Positions 7,012 through 13,497 of a stretch of 13,851 nucleotides of DNA are shown piece after piece. The position numbers and the translations under genes were made by a program. The stretch's first letter is position 1; each line of letters begins with the position of its first letter. Below the pieces are notes generated by a model. It was not told the DNA's origin. It searched no databases and worked only from the letters and a program-made list of their open reading frames with translations. This DNA is from Clostridia bacterium (GTDB lineage: Bacteria; Bacillota; Clostridia; Christensenellales; DTU072): positions 1 through 13,851 of the forward strand of contig JAQVQU010000038.1 in the NCBI GenBank assembly GCA_028701415.1, written 5' to 3'.

Positions 7012-7875
7012 ATGGAAGAAACAAAGGTAAGCAATTCAGTTAGAGCAGAGGTATTGGTACATGCGTTACCATATATTCAAAAGTACAAGGACAAGATTGT
7101 CGTAATAAAGTATGGCGGAAGTGCTATGTTAAACAATAAGCTTAAGGAAGCGGTAATAGGAGACGTTATACTTCTTTCGCTGATTGGAGTAAAAGTTGTT
7201 TTAGTTCATGGCGGTGGTCCTGAAATAACTGAAGAACTTAATAAGATCGGAAAGAAGACCGAGTTTGTCAACGGCCTTAGAGTTACTGATAAAGAAACAG
7301 TAGAAATAGTCCAGATGGTCCTTGCTGGTAAAATCAACAAGGATTTGGTTAACCTTATTCAGAAGAATGGGGCAGAAGCTGTGGGCCTTTGTGGTATCGA
7401 CGGTCAAATGATTGAAGCAAAGATGAAAGACAAAGCTCTAGGATATGTTGGAGAAATAACAGCAATTAACAGGGGGATAATACTGGATATTTTGGAAAAA
7501 GGATATATCCCAGTTATCTCAACTATCGCTTGTGACAAGAAGGGAAACACTTACAACGTAAATGCCGATGAAGCTGCGGCAAAAATTGCAGGAGCTCTTG
7601 ACGCTGAGATTATGATTTCCATGACTGATGTTGCAGGATTATTAAAGGATAAAGATGATGTAAAAAGTCTTATACCTCAGGTCTCCGTAAGCGAAATCCC
7701 CTCACTTATCAGGGATGGAATAGTATCGGGAGGTATGATCCCAAAAGTTGAGTGCTGCAAGGAAGCTATAAGACGGGGAGTAAAGAGAGTATTTATATTA
7801 GATGGAAGGGTATTCCATTCAATCCTAATAGAAATGCTTACAGATGAAGGTATTGGGACAATGTTTATTTCATAA
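7012..7875 (+). CDS. argB: Acetylglutamate kinase
   Basis: A 287-residue amino-acid-kinase-fold enzyme phosphorylating N-acetylglutamate with ATP. Conserved blocks are KYGGSAM at residues 33-39, HGGGPE at 66-71, NVNADEAA at 182-189, SMTDVAGLL at 203-211 and GGMIPK at 240-245. Compared with the arginine-insensitive E. coli type of about 258 residues, it has an extra N-terminal helix (about residues 1-28). In family members this supports hexamer formation and arginine feedback inhibition, so I infer this is the regulated step. ATG 7012 follows GGAGGG by 4 bases; an in-frame TTG at 6988 would place that site inside the gene. The 3' end from 7824 is tandemly duplicated downstream, including codons for the last 16-17 residues. 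Confidence 0.96.
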   Translation: MEETKVSNSVRAEVLVHALPYIQKYKDKIVVIKYGGSAMLNNKLKEAVIGDVILLSLIGVKVVLVHGGGPEITEELNKIGKKTEFVNGLRVTDKETVEIVQMVLAGKINKDLVNLIQKNGAEAVGLCGIDGQMIEAKMKDKALGYVGEITAINRGIILDILEKGYIPVISTIACDKKGNTYNVNADEAAAKIAGALDAEIMISMTDVAGLLKDKDDVKSLIPQVSVSEIPSLIRDGIVSGGMIPKVECCKEAIRRGVKRVFILDGRVFHSILIEMLTDEGIGTMFIS

Positions 7876-7943
7876 TTTTAAAACCTAATAGAAATGCTTA
7901 CAGATGAAGGTATTGGAACAATGTTTATTGCATAATTTCAAAA
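7824..7943 (+). repeat. argB: 60-bp tandem duplication of the argB 3' end
   Basis: Positions 7824-7883 and 7884-7943 are direct, gapless copies differing at three bases (7857/7917, 7870/7930, 7879/7939). Copy 1 encodes the end of argB with its TAA. Copy 2, in the same frame after that stop, still encodes the conserved ending LIEMLTDEGIGTMFI, followed by A and TAA, where copy 1 has S. One of the three changes is silent, one is Ser/Ala and one lies after the stop. The 60-bp unit preserves the frame. The second copy has no upstream start and is probably untranslated. Confidence 0.95.
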
Positions 7944-8069
7944 CCAAGACAATTAGATATTATAAGATAATAAGAAAAAGGCCCTAAATGAGGGGAACAG
8001 CGTTTGTTACAGAGTCTTTAACTTTTAATTATTTAGAAAGAATATAATAACACATACGAAAGGAATGAT

Positions 8070-9239
8070 ATGGAAGATTTGAAAGAATTAGATAAATTGT
8101 ATATTGCAAATACTTATTCTCGGTTTCCGGTAGAGATTAAGTATGGAGAAGGATCAATTATTTCAGATGAAGAGGGGAAACAATATATAGATATGGGAGG
8201 AGGAATTGCGGTAAACATTTTTGGGATGCAAGACAAAGCTTGGAAAAACGCAGTAATTTCTCAGCTAAATAAATTTCAACATACTTCAAATCTTTATTAT
8301 ACTGAGCCTTGTGTAACACTAGCAAAACTATTGATTGAAAAAACAGGGATGAAAAAGGTGTTTTTCTCTAATTCAGGAGCAGAGGCAAACGAGTGTGCTA
8401 TCAAAGCAATTCGTAAATATGCCCAAGATAAGAAAGGTCCTGACTATTATACTATTATTACTTTGAAAAATAGCTTTCATGGGAGAACACTTGCGACTCT
8501 GGCTGCAACCGGACAAGAAGACTATCACAAGGATTTTCTTCCTCTTACTGAAGGGTTCATTTCGGTGACTCCCGGCGATATTAATGAACTGGAAAGCACA
8601 GTAAAAAACAATAAATGTGCGGGTATTCTAATTGAGACTATTCAAGGAGAGGGTGGAGTGGTTCCTCTTGATCCAAATTATATTCAACAAGTCTATAGCC
8701 TTGCGCAGGAGAAAGATTTAGTTTTTGCCATAGATGAAGTCCAAACAGGAAATGGAAGGACGGGTAAATTATATAGTTATATGCACTATAGTATCAAACC
8801 AGATATTTTTACTACAGCTAAAGGATTAGGCGGCGGGCTTCCTATCGGGGCTACCGTTCTTGGGGAAAAAGTAGAATTTGTTCTTTCGGCTGGAAAGCAT
8901 GGATCCACATTTGGTGGAAATCCAGTATGTGCAGCGGGAGCGGTCAGTATCATTTCTAGAATAAATGATAAATTACTAAGTGATGTTATGCAGAAGTCAG
9001 AGATTGTTTTTGAGACATTATCTCAGGCGCCTGGAATTAAGTCTGTTACAGGTAAAGGATTAATGATAGGAATTGAGACAGAGAAGGAAGTAGACAAGGT
9101 TGTAAATGAGTGTATAGAAAAAGGGGTTCTGGTATTAAAAGCTAAAAACAAAGTTAGATTAGTTCCCCCGCTAAACATTGGGGTATCAGAGTTGAAAAAA
9201 GCGTTAAATATTATTCTTGAGGTATGCACCGCAATATAG
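8070..9239 (+). CDS. argD: Acetylornithine aminotransferase
   Basis: A 389-residue class III pyridoxal-phosphate aminotransferase converting N-acetylglutamate semialdehyde and glutamate to N-acetylornithine. NSGAEANE is at residues 101-108 (cofactor phosphate and ring region) and SFHGRT at 135-140. IETIQGEGGV follows at about 188-197. D222 and Q225 lie in IDEVQTGNGRTG, and the Schiff-base lysine K251 in TTAKGLGGGLPIGA. GSTFGGNP and the C-terminal VRLVPPLN segment complete the family pattern. Length is normal. The start ATG 8070 has AAAGGA five bases upstream. Class III aminotransferases overlap in substrate range, but the arg context makes ArgD the best call. It begins 194 bases after argB, beyond the duplicated argB tail; I see no strong promoter in that gap. 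Confidence 0.95.
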   Translation: MEDLKELDKLYIANTYSRFPVEIKYGEGSIISDEEGKQYIDMGGGIAVNIFGMQDKAWKNAVISQLNKFQHTSNLYYTEPCVTLAKLLIEKTGMKKVFFSNSGAEANECAIKAIRKYAQDKKGPDYYTIITLKNSFHGRTLATLAATGQEDYHKDFLPLTEGFISVTPGDINELESTVKNNKCAGILIETIQGEGGVVPLDPNYIQQVYSLAQEKDLVFAIDEVQTGNGRTGKLYSYMHYSIKPDIFTTAKGLGGGLPIGATVLGEKVEFVLSAGKHGSTFGGNPVCAAGAVSIISRINDKLLSDVMQKSEIVFETLSQAPGIKSVTGKGLMIGIETEKEVDKVVNECIEKGVLVLKAKNKVRLVPPLNIGVSELKKALNIILEVCTAI

Positions 9240-9244
9240 TTTTT

Positions 9245-9329
9245 AATCAAGACTATTTTAGAGGGCCTCATACGAATAAAAGGAAATTCTTGATTTATGA
9301 GTTGTTAGTAAATTTTTTATTCGTCAAGA
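9245..9329 (+). repeat. Competing inverted repeats in the argD-argF gap
   Basis: ACGAATAAAA (9272-9281) is the reverse complement of TTTTATTCGT (9315-9324) with a 33-base loop. AATCAAGA (9245-9252) can pair with TCTTGATT (9288-9295), and the latter can instead pair with TCAAGA (9324-9329). These pairings partly exclude each other. They could form an argD 3' hairpin or an operator, but AT-rich DNA gives such pairs by chance. Confidence 0.3.
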
Positions 9330-9437
9330 TTATTACATTAAGCTAATAACATAAAAATATTCTTATAATACGTATAGCAAATTGAACTTCTTAAAACGAA
9401 ATATAAACAATATAATTCAATAAGCAGGAATTTAGGC

Positions 9438-9466
9438 TTAACTTGAATTTGTATCCCCTTTATAAT
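9438..9466 (+). promoter_or_regulatory. Promoter of argF
   Basis: TTAACT (9438-9443), a 17-base spacer, then perfect TATAAT (9461-9466). This predicts a start near 9473 and a leader of about 37 bases. It is the best-looking internal promoter of the arg run, and with the 270-base gap it suggests argF can be transcribed independently. Confidence 0.6.
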
Positions 9467-9509
9467 AAAGTAAAATATATAAGAACATCTTAAAGTATTT
9501 GGAGGAAAA

Positions 9510-10517
9510 ATGAAGGATTTATTAAAACTTCGGGATTTAAAGAAACATGAGATTATAGAATTACTCAATATTGCTGATCAATACAAGTATTCCAGGAAAA
9601 TGTTCGGAGTAAAAAGAACGGAAGATTTAAAGGGAATGACCCTAGGGATGATTTTTGAAAAGGCATCCACTAGGACTAGAGTATCCTTTGAGGTTGGAAT
9701 GTACGAGCTTGGAGGACAAGCATTGTTCCTAAGTTCAAAGGATTTGCAAATAGGCAGAGGTGAACCGATAGAGGATACTGCGAGAGTATTATCTAGATAT
9801 TTAGATGGAATTATGATAAGAACCTTTTCTCAGGAAATGGTTGAAAAACTGGCTGAACATGCTTCAATTCCGATTATTAACGGTCTAACTGATTATGCTC
9901 ACCCATGCCAAGTTTTAGCTGATTTAATGACAATAAGAGAGTATAAGGGCAAGCTTGAAGGACTAAAGATAGCCTACATAGGCGATGGCAACAATATGGC
10001 CAATTCTCTAATCGTGGGTTGCATCAAAGTAGGGATGAAAATAGCTTTAGCGTGCCCTAAAGGCTACTATCCGGATACCGATATCATTAAATGGGCAGAA
10101 AAGAAGGGGGACCTTTTAATAACTCAAAATTTAGAAGAAGCCGCGAAGGATGCTGATGTTTTATACACTGATGTATGGGCTTCAATGGGGCAAGAAGGAG
10201 AAGCAGAAAAGCGTAAGGAGGCTTTCAAAGGATACCAAATAAACAAAAAACTTATGGGATTTGCAAAGACCGATGCGATAGTTCTTCATTGTCTACCCGC
10301 TCATAGAGAGGAAGAAATAACTACTGAAGTATTTGAGGCACATGCAGATCAAATTTTCGAACAAGCCGAAAACCGACTTCATGCACAAAAAGCAGTTCTT
10401 AAGGTATTTTTGGGATGCTCGCCTAAAGATGATCATGGTTACCCCTATGAAGTTGACGAGGAACTTGAGGAGTTCGACTTACTTAATGGCGAAATAGAAG
10501 ACGTAAAAGAATTATAA
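9510..10517 (+). CDS. argF: Ornithine carbamoyltransferase with acidic C-terminal tail
   Basis: A 335-residue enzyme making citrulline from ornithine and carbamoyl phosphate. The carbamoyl phosphate site STRTR is at residues 53-57 and HPCQVLAD at 131-138. The ornithine-binding DVWASMG is at 221-227, and the catalytic HCLPAHR with C261 at 260-266. The conserved core ends near residue 302 (RLHAQKAVLKVFLG). A further 33 or so residues follow, rich in Asp and Glu, which I do not recognise as part of the usual fold. The HCLP and SMG motifs fit ornithine rather than putrescine or N-acetylornithine transferase. ATG 9510 follows GGAGG by 4 bases. The biosynthetic context favours argF over a catabolic arcB; no arcA or arcC is nearby. 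Last gene of the arg run, with its own promoter. Confidence 0.95.
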   Translation: MKDLLKLRDLKKHEIIELLNIADQYKYSRKMFGVKRTEDLKGMTLGMIFEKASTRTRVSFEVGMYELGGQALFLSSKDLQIGRGEPIEDTARVLSRYLDGIMIRTFSQEMVEKLAEHASIPIINGLTDYAHPCQVLADLMTIREYKGKLEGLKIAYIGDGNNMANSLIVGCIKVGMKIALACPKGYYPDTDIIKWAEKKGDLLITQNLEEAAKDADVLYTDVWASMGQEGEAEKRKEAFKGYQINKKLMGFAKTDAIVLHCLPAHREEEITTEVFEAHADQIFEQAENRLHAQKAVLKVFLGCSPKDDHGYPYEVDEELEEFDLLNGEIEDVKEL

Positions 10518-10583
10518 GTATAAAGAGTCTGGTTTTTCCTTTTACTTATATGTAGAAAGAAAAGCTGGTCATTTCCAGGGCAC

Positions 10584-10612
10584 AAAAAAAGGCAGAAATT
10601 TCTGCCTTTTTT
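10584..10612. terminator. Strong bidirectional intrinsic terminator
   Basis: A perfect palindrome GGCAGAAATTTCTGCC (10591-10606) is flanked by seven As (10584-10590) and six Ts (10607-10612). It works in both directions: it ends argF from the left and the small membrane protein gene, whose stop is at 10634, from the right. Confidence 0.92.
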
Positions 10613-10633
10613 ACATTAAAAGAAGTAATACTA

Positions 10634-10978
10634 TCAAAAAAGATTCAACACAAACTTTGCAACTACTGCCCCTGCACCCAGGAGTACATAAAGAATAAGA
10701 TATATAGTTAAGCAAGCTTTAGAATAGGTTTTAATATTAGGGTTTGTCCCATAGTTTTTCTTATTGCTCCATGCCAAAAAGGCAATAATATTAATTAGTG
10801 GAATAAAGGAAATTAATATAACTCCAATCCATTTGCTTGGTTTAATTTCATCTGCTAGAACTTTTATCGGCTTTGGAATGGGTGGCTTTTTGATCCCTGC
10901 TTTTGGGTTAGAAGGCAAGTAAGGGTTATATTTATATGCTCCTACCACAGGTGTTGATTGCTGCTTTTTCTTTTTCAT
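10634..10978 (-). CDS. Small two-helix membrane protein, function unknown
   Basis: A 114-residue protein that I cannot assign to a function. Residues 1-48 are basic, proline-rich and probably cytoplasmic (KKKK at 2-5, several Pro-Lys pairs at 31-38). They are followed by a first membrane helix at about 50-70 (WIGVILISFIPLINIIAFLAW). A polar loop with NKKNYGTNPN follows, then a second helix at about 89-113. The layout (IPxxNxxxxxxW, then N-x-x-x-x-Y before the second helix) resembles small hypothetical membrane proteins common in Clostridia and Bacilli. There is no signal peptide cleavage site. ATG 10978 has AGGAG five bases upstream. It has its own promoter and shares the terminator with argF. 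Confidence 0.85.
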   Translation of the reverse strand: MKKKKQQSTPVVGAYKYNPYLPSNPKAGIKKPPIPKPIKVLADEIKPSKWIGVILISFIPLINIIAFLAWSNKKNYGTNPNIKTYSKACLTIYLILYVLLGAGAVVAKFVLNLF

Positions 10979-11006
10979 GCTTTCTCCTTTAAAGAAGATA
11001 TATTAT

Positions 11007-11035
11007 ATAATACCATTTGCCGATTATTCATGCAA
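11007..11035 (-). promoter_or_regulatory. Promoter of the small membrane protein gene
   Basis: On the minus strand TTGCAT (11035-11030), 17-base spacer, TATTAT (11012-11007), with an extended -10 TGG immediately before. It lies in the 103-base gap after the glucosidase gene, so the small gene does not depend on read-through. Confidence 0.6.
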
Positions 11036-11081
11036 TTATCCGAGTTAATATCCCTTTTTTGTGGTTATTTTCTCCACATTT

Positions 11082-12770
11082 TTACTTTAGAATATACACC
11101 ATCGCTTCGTAGGGTCTTAGTACTAGTGACTGAAGTAATGGACGGTCATATCCATAATTGTGAAGGGCGAGTTCACATTCAAGATAGGCAGCATCCAAAG
11201 GAGCGCGGAAATTGGCCTCAGAATTTTTAAAGTTACAAACGATAAACAGTCGTTCTCCGTGATACCATCTTTCATAACATAGTATATCTTTGTTGCCAGG
11301 GTCATTTTCTTTAAATGAGCCCTTAATTATTGCTTCGTTCCCCTTTCGGAAAGCTATTAGTTTCTTGTAGAAATTAAGTATTGAGTTTGGATTTTCCTTG
11401 TCTTTTTCGACATTAACCTCAGTAAAATTTGGATTTACCATAATCCATGGCTCTGAAGAAGAAAACCCTGCGTTTTCAGAAGAACTCCATTGCATGGGTG
11501 TCCGGGCATTGTCTCTACTACGCTTTTTAAGAATTTTTATAGCAGTCTTTTCAAAAATCTTATCTAGGGGATGCAACATCTTTCTTATGTTTTGAACAAC
11601 CACATCCTTGCATTCATCGAAGCTCTTGAAGGGGTAGTTTGTCATGCCTATTTCCTGTCCTTGATACATGAAAGGAGTTCCCTGTTGCATAAATATAGCT
11701 ACTGCAAGCATTTTTGCCGCTTCTTCGCGATGTCCCTCAAAACCAGGCGTATAAGAGTCAAGAGATCTTGGTTGGTCATGATTTTCTAGGTATAGAGAGT
11801 TCCAGCCTTTCTGCATTAGTCCAAACTGCCAACGGGAAAAGACTTTTTGAATCTTTCGAAGGTCAAACTTTAAGGGAATAATGTGCATCCAGAAACTAGC
11901 TTCAAAATGCTCGAACTGGAACACACAATCCATTTCTTTTCTTTCTTCGGCGGTATAAAGGAGGGCCTGTTCAATAGTGACTCCAGCCGCCTCTCCAACA
12001 ATCATAGTATCATATTTGGACCAGGACTCATTATTAACCTGCTTGAGGTATTCATGAATATTGGGCCCATGTGTAAAATGCTCGTCGCCTCTTGCAAGAA
12101 TATTGTATTTTCCATCTGGGAGTCCTTTTGCTTTGCTAATGTATGTTATTACATCACATCTAAAACCATCTACACCAAGCTCGAACCAGTAGTTGCAAAT
12201 GTCTATTACTTCTTGGCGTACCTTAGGATTGTCCCAGTTTAAGTCAGGTTGTTTTTTTGTGAATAGATGGAGATACCATTCTTCCGTAGCATCATCATAT
12301 TCCCAAGCTGAGCCTCCGAAACGAGATGTCCAATTATTAGGGGGTTTTTTCCCATTTTTTCCTTTGCCTTTTCTCCAAATATAATAATCTCTGTAAGGAT
12401 TATCCTTGCTTAGTCTACTATCTTTAAACCATTGATGTTCATCAGAAGTGTGATTCACAACTAGATCCATAATCAGTTTTATTCCACGATCATGCATCCC
12501 TTTAATCATAATTTTCCAATCGTCCAATGTCCCGAACTCATCCATAATATCTCTATAATCAGAGATATCATATCCATTGTCATCGTTAGGAGATTTGTAG
12601 CAGGGTGAAAGCCAAACCGCATCTACTCCCAGATCTTTTAAATGGTCAAGTTTAGAAATAATTCCCGGAATATCTCCTATTCCATCACCATTGCTGTCAC
12701 AAAAACTTCTAGGATATATTTGGTAGACAAACGCATCCTTATACCACCTAGTCTTTTTCTCTTCTGACAT
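11082..12770 (-). CDS. GH13 alpha-glucosidase, oligo-1,6-glucosidase type
   Basis: A 562-residue alpha-amylase-family hydrolase with no signal peptide, so probably cytoplasmic and acting on imported oligosaccharides. Motifs, numbered from the chosen start: calcium-type loop DSNGDGIGD at 25-33; DLVVNHTSD at 102-110; GFRCDVI with nucleophile D206; IVGEA with acid/base E260; and ENHDQPR with D332. Valine 207 directly after the nucleophile is the residue associated in oligo-1,6-glucosidases with preference for alpha-1,6 links; alpha-1,4 enzymes tend to have Thr. QPDLNWDNP at 174-182 and DNARTPMQW in the C-terminal third are also typical. Trehalose-6-phosphate hydrolase is a less likely alternative. 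ATG 12770 follows AGGAGG by 7 bases. An upstream in-frame ATG at 12800 lies almost at the predicted transcription start. No sugar transporter is seen nearby. Confidence 0.9.
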   Translation of the reverse strand: MSEEKKTRWYKDAFVYQIYPRSFCDSNGDGIGDIPGIISKLDHLKDLGVDAVWLSPCYKSPNDDNGYDISDYRDIMDEFGTLDDWKIMIKGMHDRGIKLIMDLVVNHTSDEHQWFKDSRLSKDNPYRDYYIWRKGKGKNGKKPPNNWTSRFGGSAWEYDDATEEWYLHLFTKKQPDLNWDNPKVRQEVIDICNYWFELGVDGFRCDVITYISKAKGLPDGKYNILARGDEHFTHGPNIHEYLKQVNNESWSKYDTMIVGEAAGVTIEQALLYTAEERKEMDCVFQFEHFEASFWMHIIPLKFDLRKIQKVFSRWQFGLMQKGWNSLYLENHDQPRSLDSYTPGFEGHREEAAKMLAVAIFMQQGTPFMYQGQEIGMTNYPFKSFDECKDVVVQNIRKMLHPLDKIFEKTAIKILKKRSRDNARTPMQWSSSENAGFSSSEPWIMVNPNFTEVNVEKDKENPNSILNFYKKLIAFRKGNEAIIKGSFKENDPGNKDILCYERWYHGERLFIVCNFKNSEANFRAPLDAAYLECELALHNYGYDRPLLQSLVLRPYEAMVYILK

Positions 12771-12805
12771 AAAAATACCTCCTAAAATTAATGAGTTCAT
12801 AAAAA

Positions 12806-12834
12806 AGATTACACTAAAAGATAGGGGTTTTCAA
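12806..12834 (-). promoter_or_regulatory. Promoter of the GH13 glucosidase gene
   Basis: On the minus strand TTGAAA (12834-12829), 17-base spacer, TAATCT (12811-12806). The expected start is near 12799, about 29 bases before the chosen start codon. I see no clear catabolite-response (cre) palindrome over it. Confidence 0.5.
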
Positions 12835-12976
12835 GATGAAAAGAAGAATAGCCTTAGTTAAACAGGTCTAGTTATTAACCTTCAAGAGTTAAAACCTGCT
12901 CTATAAGGAATAAAAAAAGCACATAAATACAACTCTCGCTATATTTACATGCGAATAATAAAAAATAAAATCAAGG

Positions 12977-12997
12977 AAAAAATGCCCGAAGATTCGG
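12977..12997 (-). terminator. Weak intrinsic terminator after the PC4-like gene
   Basis: On the minus strand CCGAA (12997-12993) and TTCGG (12990-12986) form a short stem, followed 4 bases later by six Ts (12982-12977). The stem is short and the loop tight (two bases, or four with one pair opened). The call rests mainly on position, 14 bases after the stop at 13011. Confidence 0.4.
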
Positions 12998-13010
12998 AGA
13001 AAGGATTAGA

Positions 13011-13235
13011 TTATAGGTCTAACTTATTAAGAATGTCTCTTAATGCTTTCCCTTCTTCTTTGCTTAAAGTAATTCCCTTTCCCATCCTTGAGTGATCAGG
13101 GGACCATTCACGCAAATCCAATCTTTCTTCTCTTCCGTTCCAGCAAATTAGGTTAAGTTCTTTTGTCCAGCCCCTATTTGATTTACTGAGAACACCACAG
13201 GAATTAGTAATATCATACTTAAGTTCAGTTGGCAT
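13011..13235 (-). CDS. YdbC/PC4-like single-stranded DNA-binding protein
   Basis: A 74-residue protein with the compact beta-sheet plus C-terminal helix pattern of the transcriptional coactivator PC4/YdbC family. Recognisable segments are GVLSKSNRGWTKELNLICWN at about 14-33, DLREWSP at about 40-46, MGKGITLSKEEGKALRDIL at about 51-69. PC4-fold proteins bind single-stranded nucleic acid as dimers. The bacterial YdbC branch has a known structure but an unclear role, perhaps in transcription, replication or repair. I set the start at ATG 13235, 7 bases after GGAGGG. A GTG at 13250 would put that site inside the gene. It is expressed from its own promoter and lies downstream of a DnaC/DnaI-like ATPase on the same strand, with 262 bases between. 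Confidence 0.88.
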   Translation of the reverse strand: MPTELKYDITNSCGVLSKSNRGWTKELNLICWNGREERLDLREWSPDHSRMGKGITLSKEEGKALRDILNKLDL

Positions 13236-13285
13236 ATCGAATCCCTCCACAGATTAATTATATGCTATCGACACATATATATATT

Positions 13286-13314
13286 ATATTAGTATAAACG
13301 CGCGCGCGAGTCAA
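13286..13314 (-). promoter_or_regulatory. Promoter of the PC4-like gene with alternating-CG spacer
   Basis: On the minus strand TTGACT (13314-13309), a spacer of exactly 17 bases, then TAATAT (13291-13286). The first ten spacer bases are CGCGCGCGCG (13308-13299). Boxes and spacing are close to sigma-A consensus, while the spacer is far more GC-rich than any other non-coding stretch in the window. Confidence 0.65.
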
Positions 13315-13497
13315 GAGGCAAAATGTAGTAGCTGAAAAACAAGGGGGTTTTCCTCGATCATATAACTAGCTTTTTAAATTGATTAAGTTAGTAATAACAG
13401 TCTTTTGGGAAAAGAATACGCTGATTGATTTTTTAAAAATGATGAGGAAATTATATGGTTAAAAGTAGGGGTATTGGCGGGATAATCAAACAAGTGA

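Noticed and set aside
11059..11077. TGTGG/CCACA hairpin after the glucosidase stop as its terminator
   Set aside because: In the minus direction it is followed by As, not Ts; the T run is on the wrong side for this gene.
10958..12384. Several plus-strand open frames opposite the glucosidase gene
   Set aside because: Shadows of the GH13 coding sequence; low-complexity translations without start signals.
12771..12800. Upstream ATG 12800 for the glucosidase
   Set aside because: No ribosome binding site, it lies at the predicted transcription start, and AGGAGG sits correctly before ATG 12770.
13236..13250. GTG start at 13250 for the PC4-like gene
   Set aside because: The first codons would be the GGAGGG site itself; ATG 13235 is correctly spaced.
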